A stretch of 64,000 nucleotides of DNA from Tausonia pullulans (lineage: Eukaryota; Basidiomycota; Tremellomycetes; Cystofilobasidiales; Mrakiaceae). The position numbers were made by a program, and so were the translations under genes. The notes beneath the pieces were generated by a model. It worked only from the letters and a program-made list of their open reading frames with translations. It was not told where the DNA came from and did no database searches. Numbering within the stretch: the first letter of the stretch is position 1; each line of letters opens with the position of its first letter. This document shows positions 12,235 to 23,438 of this stretch, in pieces. The stretch spans positions 248,001-312,000 of the forward strand of contig OX637623.1 in NCBI GenBank assembly GCA_951802195.1, read 5' to 3'.

Positions 12235-12316
12235 GCTGACTTAGCCAAGTGGTTACGGCGTTTGATTAGAAATCACATCCTCTTTGAGGGCGCAGGTTCG
12301 AGTCCTGCAGTCAGCT
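12235..12316 (+). tRNA. tRNA-Ser (AGA), class II, slightly atypical
   Basis: Cloverleaf fits by eye: acceptor GCTGACT with AGTCAGC (seven perfect pairs), D arm GCC...GGC with AAGTGGTTAC loop, anticodon loop TTAGAAA (anticodon AGA), long variable arm with CCTC/GAGG, and T arm GCAGG-TTCGAGT-CCTGC containing the B box. A run of six T at 12318-12323 is the Pol III terminator. Oddities: one T-C mismatch in the anticodon stem, and the base after the acceptor reads T rather than the G73 usual for tRNA-Ser. No intron. Confidence 0.85.
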
Positions 12317-13927
12317 ATTTTTTACGGTCTTGTATTCCCGGCGCACGTGGGAGTTGAGAGAAGATTTTTTGAATGCTTCCCTTGTTCTTTTTAGGCCTGA
12401 TATGCATACACCCTAGTGCTAACTCAAAGAATGGTGCAGTTGGTCGTCACATGTGCCGAGCAGCGACCCGACGTCGAGGTCCGCCGGCGACCGGAACCTG
12501 TGAGCACCGCGCGTTACGCAAGCAAGCTTGGAAGATCATGGCGGGGGGATGGCCTAATCTCTGGGCGGAGTCGCGCACGCGCGGCAACAACCATGTATCC
12601 ACCTCCTCGTCATCCAACACATGATAGAGAGACACAGAAGAAGCAGCCGAAGTACACCGGATCCGATGTACCAAGAGAAGAAAGGCGTGGGCAAAGAAGG
12701 GGAGGCGGAGCGACGGGGAAATTAGGTCCGAATTGGCGCCTCTGCTCCGTCCCTCAGCGTAACGGGCGTCGCCGCGGACCCCGGAGTCCAAGGGCAGGCC
12801 AAGTGGGAGCGACAGCAAGACAGCCGTGGGCACCCAAGTGTCTCGCACCTCCAAACTCTCTCCGGTGTCCTTCCGTCTTCCTGCCCGTCTTCCTTTCCTT
12901 CTCGCCCTTCTCTTCGCAGGCTGCGATGTGTCTCGGCATCTCGCTCACCATACCACCTCCGCCGCCGGCGGCTTTTCAGGCCAGTCCGACGCCGGTAGCT
13001 GGCGAGTGGGCGGGGGCAGCTCTCAGGGACGAGGTACGCAAGGACGCGACATGGCCGGAAGCGTTCACAGTAGCCACCCTGCATTGTCTTACCTCTCACC
13101 CTCGGGGTCGACCGACTCTTTTACTCTCGGCCCCTTCTTCCCTACCGACCAACAGCAACAACAGCCGTCGCCAGACCGGAGTCTGTTCCAGCCGACCACG
13201 TCGAGATCGCCGGGTCGCATCCTTCATATACCAGCAGCGCCCTCCCTGCTGTTGCCGCTTCCGCCTCCTCCCCTCCCCCATCCGCTCCCTCCCTTCGAGC
13301 GAGCCTTGTCTCACGAGTGAGTTGGCTGCGTGTCTTGGTCATCCTCGCCGTCAATATCGGAAGGGACGGTGGCCCCCTGCCCCTGCCCCTGCCCCTGTCT
13401 GCCCTCGATGTCTATTGCTTGGACGCGCCTGAAGGGCAAAAGGACAACGGCGAGAATGAGACGAGGAGAACAGCGCAAGCTGCCGCAGGCGTTGGCGGGG
13501 GTCGTCGGGGTCGATCGACGCGTTCGACCGACCCTTGTCCTGCTCTCTCCTTACGCCCCCCCCCCCTCCCCTCTCATCCCCATCGTCTCATCCCGTCCCT
13601 TCCGCCCATAATCCACCCTGGCTGAGGGCTTTCGCGCCATGTCTTGACGCGGCCCGTCGTCTTATCCGCCCTGCCGGCTCAAGAGTGCTTTCGAGTGACA
13701 AGAGCGACGTGTGCCCAAGGACAACCCCTCTCTCGCCTGCCGGATGCGGGCGGGGCGACCACCTGTCTCTGAGACCTCGGATGGGTCTCCCTCGGTCGTC
13801 TTCCTCTTTTGCTAGCTTCTGTTCTCTCGCTGTTTCTCTCCTCCATAGCGGCTTTCGCTAACATACCGTTTCGCCCAACCCGGTTCTTCTCTCGTCTGGC
13901 GGCCGTCCTAGCAGCAGCAGCAGCAGG
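12317..13927. promoter_or_regulatory. Long region upstream of the MedA-like gene
   Basis: 1.6 kb of mostly CT/GC-rich DNA. Contains a CCCCTG hexamer repeated four times around 13373-13397 and a CAG run directly before ATG 13928. Part of it (from about 12920 to 13316) reads as coding and may be an additional 5' exon; see the separate entry. The rest is probably promoter and leader. Confidence 0.4.
13051..13316 (+). other. Candidate upstream coding exon of the MedA-like gene
   Basis: The frame beginning at ATG 13051 (MAGSVHSSHPALSYLSPSG, then PFFPTDQQQQQPSPDRS) has the Ser/Gly/Gln-rich composition of a fungal regulator's N-terminus and runs into a perfect donor GTGAGT at 13317. An acceptor TCCTAG at 13911 restores exactly the frame of ATG 13928 (GA + C, then Ser codons from the CAG run). 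The same composition continues upstream to about 12920, just after a TTCGCAG acceptor, so a still earlier exon is possible. Against it: the intron would be 595 nt, long for this genome. Confidence 0.4.
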
Positions 13928-16900
13928 ATGTACCACTCTGCCGGCGATGGCTCGGCGGACCACCACCACCCCCCCCTTCCCCATGCTTACCGCGCGTCGA
14001 CGGACCCGACCTCGACGTCAGCCAGCGCCGGCGGAGGGCCTCCCAGGTCGCCCTTCTACCCGAATGCGGCTCCCATCACGTCGAGCGGCGCCGTCGTCGA
14101 CCCTTCGCAGCCCATCTCGACGCCGGCCTTCCAACACTACTCCAGATACCTTAGCATCCAATCCTTCAGCCCGTCATACTCGTCTGCCCTTCCCTCGGCA
14201 TACCAGCAGGCCGTCGAGCTCAGCGTACAGTGCATCCTCCTCCCGCAACCGACGACCCCGACGGCCGCGTCAACATCCTCGTCGTCGTCATCCCAGTCAG
14301 CAGCAACGGTGGCAACCAACCCGCCGGCCAAGACGATACGGCTCTGTTTCGCGGGCGCTCCCGTTGCTACACGGGTCAGCCGTGCGCCCGTGGACCCAAA
14401 CGACTCATCCATCATCCCCGGCCAGACGACGCTCATCCTAAGCTGCCTCATTCCAAGCTGGGACGAGATTCTCGCCCGGGGTCGGGGTAAGTACGCCGAA
14501 ACCGGCGGGGTTGTCCCTCTTCACTGTGAGATTCTGGGCCTCTCCAGCCCCAACGGAGAGGAGAATCTCCTCGAGCGGCTCTGGTTCGGGGACTACTCCT
14601 TCCAGTCCGATAGCCGCATCCATCCAGGACCCGACGTACTCTCTATTTGCGGCTGGTCTGGAGGTGAGTCAAATCCGGTCCAGTCGTGTGCGCGCCAACT
14701 TGAGGGGCGGATAGTTCGGTTGGCTGGCAGCTGACCTTTATTCGTCTCTGGCTCCCTCCCTTGTCTGTCCCTTGTCTTGATAGGTCCATCCCAGACGCAC
14801 CCGACGGCGGCCGTCAAGCGCTCCGGTTCTCCGCTCCTCTCTTTGCGGCGTATCTCGCCCCAACCGCTTTCAGCGCATCACCGCGGGCCGTCCCAGTCGC
14901 CTTACGTTTATGACCCTTACGAGACGGCCGAGACAGATGGGCCTGGCTATCTTCGCGTCGATATCCCTCGTGAGGGTGGGCTCGGTTTGAGCGGCCAGAG
15001 CAGCGGGACGTGTACGTTGAATGCTCTTCCTTTTATTCCCGCGTACATGCATGCGATCGCATCTCAGTGGTCGTATTGCTGATCCATCTTCCGTACTCCC
15101 GCCAGACTCGTACGATCCCGAATCACCTCGAGCCGCAGTCCCTCGCCAACCGTCCATCGGCCTCTGGGGCAGTAGCGGTGGCGCTGGAGCACCCCCTCCC
15201 CTTCCCTCTCCGCTCCCACAGACTGTGGAACCGCGCCAGTATTGGTCTGCCGGCCCTACGACGCCGTCTCTGTCCCAACCACCACCACCACCTCCTCCAG
15301 CTCCCTCGCACACTGCGATTCCGCTCGGCCCCATCACATCGGATGCGCCCGCGCCTGCAATGATCCGGCAGATCCAGACACCCAAACCTAAGATCTCGCG
15401 CGTCACGACGGATGGATCTGGGGGCAGTGGTGCAGCAGGAGGAGGAGCAGACGATGGAGCTGGCGGTGCCACTGGAAGCCCGAAGCAGATCACAGCCAAG
15501 GCTTCGCTCGACCTCCAGGGCGACTTGAACCTTATGGCAATCGGATGGTGCGTTTCTTCATTCGCTGGCCGGGCGGGCCAAGCTTAACGCTGCCCAGTCA
15601 ACCAGCTGGCCAAGTGAGCTTTTTAGGTCAAGTCGTTGACATTCGTCTCTACTACTGTTCAACCACCTAGGACGGCGGAGGAGTGGAACAACCGTCGACG
15701 GATCGTCCAATTCTGGCGCAAGCAGGAGGGCGCCGTCATCCGGGTCGCCTTCCGACCTCTTGCGCAGGCCGACTACCTCGACCATCTGATCACTGTGTCG
15801 TGCATTTATCGCGAGGACACGAACGAGTGTTATGTGAGTTGGCTTGTCATTCTCGCGTGCAAATCAATGCACAGCGCCTGATTGAGGAATTCCTCCCATA
15901 CCTTAGGTTACCTCGGTCGACACCATCTACCTCCTTGAAGCTCTCATCGGAATCCGCTTCTCCGTCGAGGAGAAGAACCGGATACGGCGTAACCTCGAGG
16001 GCCTCAAGCCTGACACCGTCTCCAAGACGAAGCCCGAGACTGAGGCGTTCTTCAAAATCGTCATGGGCCTCTCACAGCCCAAGCCGCGCAACATTGAAAA
16101 GGACGTCAAGGCGTTCAAATGGAGCAGCTTTGGGGACGCGCTCGTCAAGATCATCGGCAAATATGTGAGCTTTCCTTAACCCTTGTACGGTCGGTTGGTA
16201 ACTGACCATCTGACTGCTCACTAATGTGCGCTCTAGTCCGTCGCTTACGATTCCAAGACGATGCCCCCTCCGGCGCCAACCGTCCCCAAACCCCTCCAGT
16301 CCGTCCCACCCCCGGTTGCCGGCGCAGGTCCTTCGACCTACGCCCAGCAGCAGCAGCAGCTATCGTACTCGGCCGAAATGTCGCCTATCCAGCCCATGCA
16401 CAACATGGGGTACTACTCCTCGGACCTGCGCCAGCAGCAACATCACCAGCAGCATCGCGGTCGGCAGACCAACTCACCTCCGATGTACGGTGGCAGCAGC
16501 AGTGGGGGTACTACTCACAACTCGCCGGCAATCCAGATGAACGCCCCGCTCGGCGGTGGGACCTACGCCTATCAGGCATCGTCGAATCCCAACTCGTCCG
16601 CGTACCTCGCTGATGGATCGCCCTCGACCTCGAGGTTCCCTCACCACCCGTCGATGGGCGCCGATGCTCTCGATCAGGACCTCAAGCCCAACATCGGACC
16701 TGGTGGTAGAGGAGGGGCATACGGAGGACCGCCTTCGACATACGACTATTTCGCTCGTTCTCGAACCTCGACTGGTCCCGGAGGAGGAGGGAGAACATCT
16801 TCGTCTGGTGAGACGGCTTTGGGTGGTGAAGGATCTTCGACCGACGTACCGCCGACGTACTTCTCTTCGAACACATACACGCCTCACTCAGCTTCGAGCG

Positions 16901-17187
16901 CCTCGAGTGTCTCGTCTGTGCTTCCGCCTGATGCGTACGGCGCGGGTAGTACCGTCACGGGGAGCGCGCTCGGGGGGCGCACTGGTGGCGGCGCTGGGGA
17001 TGTCTTTGATGAGATCCTGGACGTCAAGGACGATGGCGGCTCGTTAGCGGCGGTGGGCGGTGGAAGGTCGGCGGACGACCCGGCCACGCGACTGAGGGAC
17101 GGTGTCGCTGGGATGGGGCTCGACTTGACGCTTGTAGGCGAGGGTGAGGTTGGGGACGGCTTGCAGGATGAGGTGGAGAACCCGTGA
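13928..17187 (+). CDS. medA: MedA (Medusa/Ren1/Acr1)-type transcriptional regulator
   Basis: Fungal developmental regulator; in ascomycetes the family controls conidiation, adhesion and virulence, acting in the nucleus, and no enzymatic role is known. The conserved domain lies in the middle: EEWNNRRRIVQFWRKQEGAV, VSCIYREDTNECYVTSVDTI, FSVEEKNRIRRNLEGLKPDT, then FFKIVMGLSQPKPRNIEKDV and ALVKIIGKYSV. Before it are ~470 Ser/Pro/Gly-rich residues including LEVLSICGWSG-like core segments (actual reading PDVLSICGWSG); after it ~300 residues rich in Gln, Ser and Gly, with QQQQQ and HHQQH runs, typical of an activation region. About six short introns. ATG 13928 is the conservative start; it follows a CAG repeat and may be internal to a longer gene. 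Family assignment rests on remembered similarity in the central domain. Confidence 0.75.
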
Positions 17188-17682
17188 GGTGACTTCTGCA
17201 CACACTCTCTTTGTGAGTCTTTGTGTCGATGGGTCTGTGTTGCAGAATAAGGATACTGACGCCTCCCCCCCCCCCCCCCCTCCCCCCTCCCCCCTCCCTC
17301 TCCCCCCCTCCCTTCCACAGTCAGTCATTCCTTGGCTCTTTCCAGATATCCTCCAGTCCATTCCCTGTCGTTCTTTCATCCGCTGTGTTGGAATAGCACT
17401 TCAACTTTTTCTACCCCAATTTCAACAAACTAATATCCTCGCATCGAATCATGTCCTGTGTTCCTCCTCTATTATCTTCGCCTTCTCTCTCTTCGTTCGT
17501 TCCTCCTTCCCCCCACCCCCCCCCCCCTTCTCTTTCCTTCATATCTCCCCTCCTTTGACTTTCTTGGACTCTCCCGGGCTTGTTGTTCACTTCCTCGTCG
17601 TCGTCGTCCCTTCTCTGAACCTTTCATACTATTCAATACCCTTTTTTCATTTGTCCCATCGCTCCTTCACTGTCTGTGCGAG
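17188..17682. other. 3' region of MedA-like gene with long C tracts
   Basis: Very CT-rich. Contains C16 at 17265-17280 followed by further C-rich blocks, and C12 at 17516-17527. Probably 3' UTR of the upstream gene and the promoter/leader of the micro-ORF at 17683. Confidence 0.4.
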
Positions 17683-17811
17683 ATGGGAAAACTCTCATGG
17701 CTTATTCCGGCGGTACCGTGCGGGTTGCTTGGTGGCCTGGGCTTCTTTCTATCCGTCTCGTCGGATCCGACGGATGCAGAGGTCAAGGACCTCATTCAGA
17801 CGGCATACTAA
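17683..17811 (+). CDS. Possible 42-residue single-pass membrane micro-protein
   Basis: Not recognised. A short ORF with a purine at -3 and G at +4 encodes 42 residues: basic start MGK, one hydrophobic segment LSWLIPAVPCGLLGGLGFFL with small-residue GLLGGLG packing motif, then a polar tail ending VSSDPTDAEVKDLIQTAY. The layout (short, one helix near the N-terminus, amphipathic acidic tail) is like small subunits of mitochondrial or ER membrane complexes, but I cannot name one. It follows a CT-rich leader like those of the real genes here. The stop codon sits inside TACTAA, which could alternatively be an intron branch point, so the protein might be longer. Could be chance. Confidence 0.35.
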   Translation: MGKLSWLIPAVPCGLLGGLGFFLSVSSDPTDAEVKDLIQTAY

Positions 17812-18031
17812 TGGAGGAAAGCGGAGAGACTTAGGAGAAGCCAAATTCACTCGCCAAGCTGCTGGTCCTCGTCGGCGGTCCCGAGTTGGCTCGCTCAAGC
17901 GTATGTATGTGTATGCGTGTGGGAGGCCGAACACAATGCGTTGGGCCCCTTCGCCATTCCCCCTTCCCTGCCTCTTGTCATCGGCTTCTCCAACGACCAT
18001 CTTGCCCACCCACGACGACCCGTTGCCTTGA
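17812..18031. promoter_or_regulatory. Upstream region of the Rab GAP gene
   Basis: 220 bases between the micro-ORF and the GYP5-like start. CT-rich toward its right end, as expected for a short promoter and leader. Nothing else seen. Confidence 0.3.
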
Positions 18032-21000
18032 ATGTCCTCCTCACCACCGCCACCCGCCGCGACCTTGCTTCCGACCGAAGAGACAACGTCGACGACAACC
18101 GAGCAGCAGAGGGCCGACGGCAACGACGAGGCGACGCGTCCGACGAGCCTTCTCTTCAACGCGTCGTCCGAGGGTGAGGAGGAAGACGTCGCGCCCAAAG
18201 ACAACCCTCGGTCTTCCGCTGAACACAGGGACGACGATCACCACGAAGAGTCCAAAGGAGCGACACCACCTCGACAGGGAAACGAGGACACGGTCGAGGG
18301 CGATGGGCAGGACATTCAACCGGCTAGGGCTGCCTCGTCCTCGACGACCGACGACGACCCAGCCATGTTCTCCCCCGTCAGTCTCTCGTCGCCCCATCCG
18401 CAGGCCTTCCCGGAAACCTCGCCACCAATCTCGTCCTCGTCCGCGACATTTGCAGGTGCGGGAGAGAGTCGCAGGGTGCCGATTGGGGGAGGAAAGCGAA
18501 CGGACCACGACAGCAGCAGCAACAGTAGTGGTAGCAAGCCCTACCGGGTCGCCGGCGACCGAAGCTCGCTCCTGCTTTCCAACCTCGCCAAAGTCCATCA
18601 CTCTCACCAGGGGAATAGTAGCAACTTGAGTGGCGGTGCCGCTGCAGAGGGAGGAGATCGCGGCCATCACCACGACAAGCGCGCTTCGGTGGAGATCTCC
18701 ATGCGACTCAAGGACGAGCTCGAGCGCTTGTCAGCTAAGGGGAGCCCTCTTCTGGATGCGGGCTCCGGGTGGGGGGGAAGCGAGATGAGAGAGGAAGAGG
18801 GCGGCCTGGTCGAGGAGTCGATAGACGACGAGCTTATCGCTGAGGTCGAGGTTGACTGGGCGTTCTGGGGGGAGGTCGTTACGGGTGAGCGAACTCCTGC
18901 ATGAGTCGAGGGTGTTATCCGCTTTGCTGACAAGACTCTGTCACTATCTGCTCAGACTACGAGGCTGTCGCACGCGCTCAGCCACAGAAGCTCTCGCAGT
19001 CAATTCAGAGCGGAATCCCTTCGGTCATCCGGTGAGTCCAAAGGAAAGACAGACATGTCAGCGCGTCCGGCTTCCCCCTCGTGCGCAGCCGCCTTGCTCA
19101 CCTGCTCAATCTCGCAGTGGTTCCATGTGGCAGCTAAGTACGCCCGTCTTTCTTTGAGTCTTGAGACCTCCGTGGTATACAGGGCTGATGGACCCCTTCC
19201 ACCTCCACAGTGTCTTCATCCAAAGACCCCGAGCTCGAGAACCTTTACACGTCCCTCCTCCACCAGACCTCGTCGCACGAAAAGGCCATCAAGAAGGATC
19301 TCGCCCGCACATCCTCACACAAGTTCTTCCAGAAACCGTCTGTGAACGGCGGTCTCGGCGACGACACCGTCGACGGCAGGGGTCGCGGCCAGGACGAGCT
19401 ATATAACGTCGTTCGGGCTTACAGCCTGTGAGTTATTCGCCACTTTTATGAAATCACGAGGATCCGCTTCGCTGAACAAGAGCGCTTTCGTCTTGGTAGA
19501 TACGATCCGACGGTCGGCTACGTTCAGGGGTCGGCCTTCATCGTCGCCGCCCTCCTGCTCAACGTGAGCCGAATTTTTCTGCCGCCCGGTCCCTTGCATG
19601 CGCGGGAGCTCACTAATTGATCATCACTGTACTGCTTTAGATGCCGGACGAGGAAGCGTTCTGTGTTCTGGTTCGGCTGATGCATGCCGTGAGTCTTTGC
19701 TCGCCCTCCTCGAGCCGAATCATCGCTGACCGTCCCTGCTTGTCAGTATGGACTGCGGACATCGTTCCTCCCCGAGATGCCTGGGCTGCAGCTTAGACTG
19801 TACCAATTTGACCGCCTCATTGAGGAGTTCATTCCTTTGCTACACGTCCACTTCGTGCGAAGGTGAGGCGACATGTGTTCTTCCTTTGATCTCGGTACTT
19901 CGCGCTGATGATACCGCCATAACTTGCTATCTTTTCAGCGGCATTAAGGTCAGTCTCGCGCGTTCTCCTCATGATTGGGTCAAATTGCTGACGCCCCTGT
20001 CATCCTACCAGAGTTCCATGTACGCCGGACAGTGGTTCCTCACTCTTTTCGCCTACCGCTTCCCACTGGACCTTGTCTACAGAATCTTCGACATGTATGT
20101 TTCTTCATCACCAGTTCAAGTTTTATGCGTCAACTGACAGACGATATCTGTTCAGCGTCTTCGCGGAGGGCATCGAGGCCGTCTTCCGGTTCAGCATCGC
20201 ACTCCTTCTCAAAGCCGAGGAAGAGCTCCTTAACCTCGAGTTTGAGGGCATCCTCAAGTTCCTCCAGACCAAGCTCTTCGACTACTACAAGGTACTCTTG
20301 GAGCTCTCACCAACTGACTATTGCTTGGCTGATCTGAACGAATCGTTAGGATGAGTCGTTGTCCCCGGACGCCGCTGCCTCGGCTACTGCAGAAGGCGAG
20401 GAGGCCGCAGTCGAGGAGGTCTGGCGCGCAGACGAATTTGTTCGGGATGGTGCGTCGATTTCTTTCCATGGCCAGCCTTCCTTTCGTTTGCTGATGGCTC
20501 CGCGCCCTTCTATTATCTTCAGCGTTCGCCGTTAAAATGTTCGTCTCGGACCCAGCATCCACGCCATTACGTTCTGCATCTGACACCCCTGCCTTTTCCT
20601 TCCGCAGCACGCCCTTCCAGCTCGACGGTTTCACCGCAGAGTGGGACGAGCTCTCCCGCGCTCGGGATGCGCACCTTCACGAGGTCGACCAGCTCCGAAC
20701 GGCGAACCGCAACCTCTCGAGCCAAGTGAAACAGCTTGAGTCGAGCCTGACACTGCTCAACACGGAACAGTGCGTCCATGTGTCTAGATTGCTGCATGAT
20801 CGTGCCATTTGCAGCCTGTTTACTGACTCCGCTTGATCGGTCGTTCAGCAACGCGCTCATCAAGCAGCTTGTCACCTCCAAGATCGAACACGAGGCTGCC
20901 GAGGCCAAGATGCTGAGAGACCACGAGGATCTCGAGAATGAGCTCATCAAGTGCGTATGCTATTGATTTCGGTTGATTGGCCAAGCGCTGACTTCTCTCT

Positions 21001-21234
21001 CTGATATTTGCCCCCAGGTATAAGATTCTGTGCGTTGTCCACGTTGTCTTCCCCCTCCACGACGTACAACACCTGCTGACTTCCAGGCCCTTTCCCCACA
21101 GCTATGCCGAGCTCTCTCACGAGAATGCCGAGGCCAAGCAACGGTCATCCCAGGGCTCCTTCTGGAGTTTCCGCAAAGCCGGCTCCCAGACAAGTCTTTC
21201 GCCGGGCAATAATGGAGCGACGCCTCCTGCCTGA
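18032..21234 (+). CDS. GYP5: Rab GTPase-activating protein, Gyp5 type (TBC domain)
   Basis: TBC-domain GAP that inactivates Ypt1/Sec4-class Rabs at the Golgi and at sites of exocytosis. The N-terminal ~290 residues are disordered, rich in Ser, Glu, Asp and His. The TBC domain follows: GIPSVIRGSMWQL (motif A), AIKKDLARTSSHKFF with the IxxDxxR catalytic Arg finger, DPTVGYVQGSAFIVAALLL with the YxQ glutamine finger, SMYAGQWFLTLFAYRFPLDL, and RIFDIVFAEGIEAVFRFSI. Both catalytic fingers are intact. The C-terminus is a long coiled coil (HLHEVDQLRTANRNLSSQVK onward, heptads through ELIKYKILYAELSHENAEAK), as in Gyp5/Gyl1. More than ten short introns. ATG 18032 is the first in a long open frame. Tail-to-tail with the CHORD gene. 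Confidence 0.93.
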
Positions 21235-21560
21235 AGTGTCCGACCATCTCATTTTCATTCCTTCCACTCGGAACTGCATAGCCTTTTCTCTTTTGCTCTT
21301 CCTTTCTCCTGTCTTCTCTCTTCCTTGCTCTAGTTCATGCACCCTCTCAACCTCTCCTTGCTTCTTTTTCCCTCTCTGCATCCACGCCCCTGGTCACCCA
21401 CCTACTCTCGCTCACACTGCCCACCAGCACCCACTTTCTTCCCACCTCAACAATGCCCCTCTCTCGAAAAGACGGAAAGCCAGTCTCTCTCTCTCTCTCT
21501 CTCTCTTTCTTTCTTCTTCCCATCCAACATGAATGACATGCATCTGCGAGCTTGATTCCC
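21235..21560. repeat. Convergent 3' region with TC dinucleotide repeat
   Basis: 326 bases between two converging stop codons. Contains an uninterrupted TC microsatellite at about 21484-21506 inside a CT-rich stretch. Must hold the poly(A) regions of both genes. Confidence 0.6.
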
Positions 21561-23438
21561 TCACGCCTGCACCTTCCTTGTCTCCTCCTCCTGCTTCCTC
21601 CGCTGCTGCTCCTCCGAGAGGATCATCTCCTTCGCACCGACGCTCCCCGTCCTCCCACCAACGCCGAATGTCAGCGCGTAGCCCTTGGGAAGCGAGGCCC
21701 CGCCGTCGGAGAGTTTCTCGAGCACGGGCCAGGAAGATCCGTCGGCTTTCTGGAGAGTGAGCTCGAGCTTGGTGCCGAAGATGGAGAACGTCGAACGGGA
21801 GGGGTCGATGGGCGCGTGGAGGTTGAGGGTTCGGAGGGTTCGTCGGTTCTGCGGGAGGTGGAGGTCGAGGTGGATCTGAAGGGGGAATGAAGGGATGGAC
21901 GATCAGAAGAAGACTGAGGCAAGCGAGGAGCGGGCAAGCGGAAGGACGAACCTGCTCAGGCTCGAGGACGATCTTGGAGGTCGCCTTATCAATGCCCTTT
22001 GCAAAGACCGAGACGTGGACTGTAGAGGCCAGCGGTGTTAGCGAAGAGAACGTGATGTCGGAGGTAAACGAGTCCACAAACCCGTCGTCGGCGACTGGTA
22101 GTGGTCCACACGGGACGTCACGAGTTCGCGCTCAATCGTCTGTGCCAAGACGCCGATGGTCAGTCAGCAAAGCCAAGCCGTAACGATGCGAGGGAGGATC
22201 TCAGACACGTACGCCATCAGCGTTGACGGGCCGGGCAGCGCCGACAAAAAGGTGACGAGACGTCTTGCAGCCCTCAATCTTAAGGAACTCGTCGAACTCG
22301 AGGACACGGCCTGCGATGGTAAGTCAGTGTGCGTCTCTTGCGCGCGGCTGGGTTAGGGGGAAGACGTCGACATACGCTTGCAGCAGCTGTAGCCTAGGTT
22401 CGAAAACATGTGAGAACATCAGAATGCTTGCTTACACAGCGAGCAAGGGAGCTTGGACGGGAACAAACCTTTGGAACCCTCTCGGAAGATTGGCTAAGTG
22501 ATGCGCGTGCGAACGAGCAGTGACCAATCTGTCAGCATTTGTCTCACAAATCTGACGCCTGACTTCTTTCTCGCTCTCCTTTGCTCGCACTTACCACTCC
22601 AGGGTGGTGCACACATCCCTCCCGGCTGCTTCCATCGAACTTGGCCCCACACGCGCGCCGTTTGCACGCTGCTCCCTCAGGCACGACCGCATTAGGGTCG
22701 TCATTCTCCTCTTCTGGAGGCGAGGCGCCAACAGCAGCGGCGGTCGAGCCCTCCGTGTTGGAAGGGAGTGCAACGGGGGCCGACGGCTCGCTGGCCCTGG
22801 TGGACGAGGACGAGGTGGAGGGCAATGCGCCGTACGTCTCGACGCCCCCGGAGACGATCGTCGGCGCTGGGGTGGAGGGCTTGGAAGCCGTAGAGGACGT
22901 CGAGGTCGACGCAGGGGTTGCTGGCTTGACCCGGTGGGAGGACTTGGTGCAGCCCTGGCAGGAGCAGGATGCGACGTGACGGGGTCAGTGAACAGCTGGA
23001 AGAGCGGGACGCGACAGACAGAGGCGAGGGTATAATAGGACATACCGGGATGCGGGTGAACGCCTCAAACTCCATGACAGGCTTGGAGACATCGTTGCAG
23101 CAGCTGAGGGGAGAGTGGGTAGCCGTGAAGAAGACGGGGAGGCAAGCAAGAGGCCAGAGAATATCGTCGAAGGAGCGAAGTGGAGGGACGAGGGAGAGAC
23201 AGGGCGCGAGACCAGCTGTCAGCTCTGGCTTCTTTGCGCATGCGATGGCGTCTTGCATTCTCAGATAAAGACGATGATGGAGAGAGTGAGACAGCTAGAA
23301 AGCAGGTATTGACCTCCAAGACTTGAGGCCCTCGTGGAAGATAGGCGCGCCCGAATGGTACCGGCACGAGCCCTCGACGTTGTTGGACGGGTCAAACTGG
23401 ACACCGCACCCGGAGCGCGAGCAGACAGTGGTTGTCAT
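21561..23438 (-). CDS. CHORDC1: CHORD-CS domain protein (Rar1 / CHP-1 / Morgana family)
   Basis: Zinc-binding HSP90 co-chaperone that works with Sgt1-type partners in the cytosol. Two CHORD domains are complete. The first starts at residue 1: CSRSGCGVQFDPSNNVEGSC, YHSGAPIFHEGLKSW, SCCNDVSKPVMEFEAFTRIPGC. The second: CKRRACGAKF, VHHPG, RRVLEFDEFLKIEGCKTSRH. Between them lies a Ser/Pro/Ala-rich linker. A C-terminal CS domain follows, recognisable in VDSFTSDITFSSLTPLAS, VHVSVFAKGIDKATSKIVLE, LELTLQKADGSSWPVLEKL, with a charged tail SEEQQRRKQEEETRKVQA. This is the animal/fungal two-CHORD-plus-CS layout, not the plant RAR1 form without CS. About seven introns. Start ATG 23438 directly precedes the first zinc cysteine. 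Confidence 0.92.

Noticed and set aside
12416-13432. 338-codon plus-strand ORF upstream of the MedA-like gene
   Set aside because: Begins at a non-ATG codon; composition is erratic and Arg/Pro-rich; a different frame over part of this region looks more coding.
21484-21506. TC microsatellite as a possible promoter element
   Set aside because: It lies between two converging genes, so it is in 3' flanking DNA; simple repeat only.
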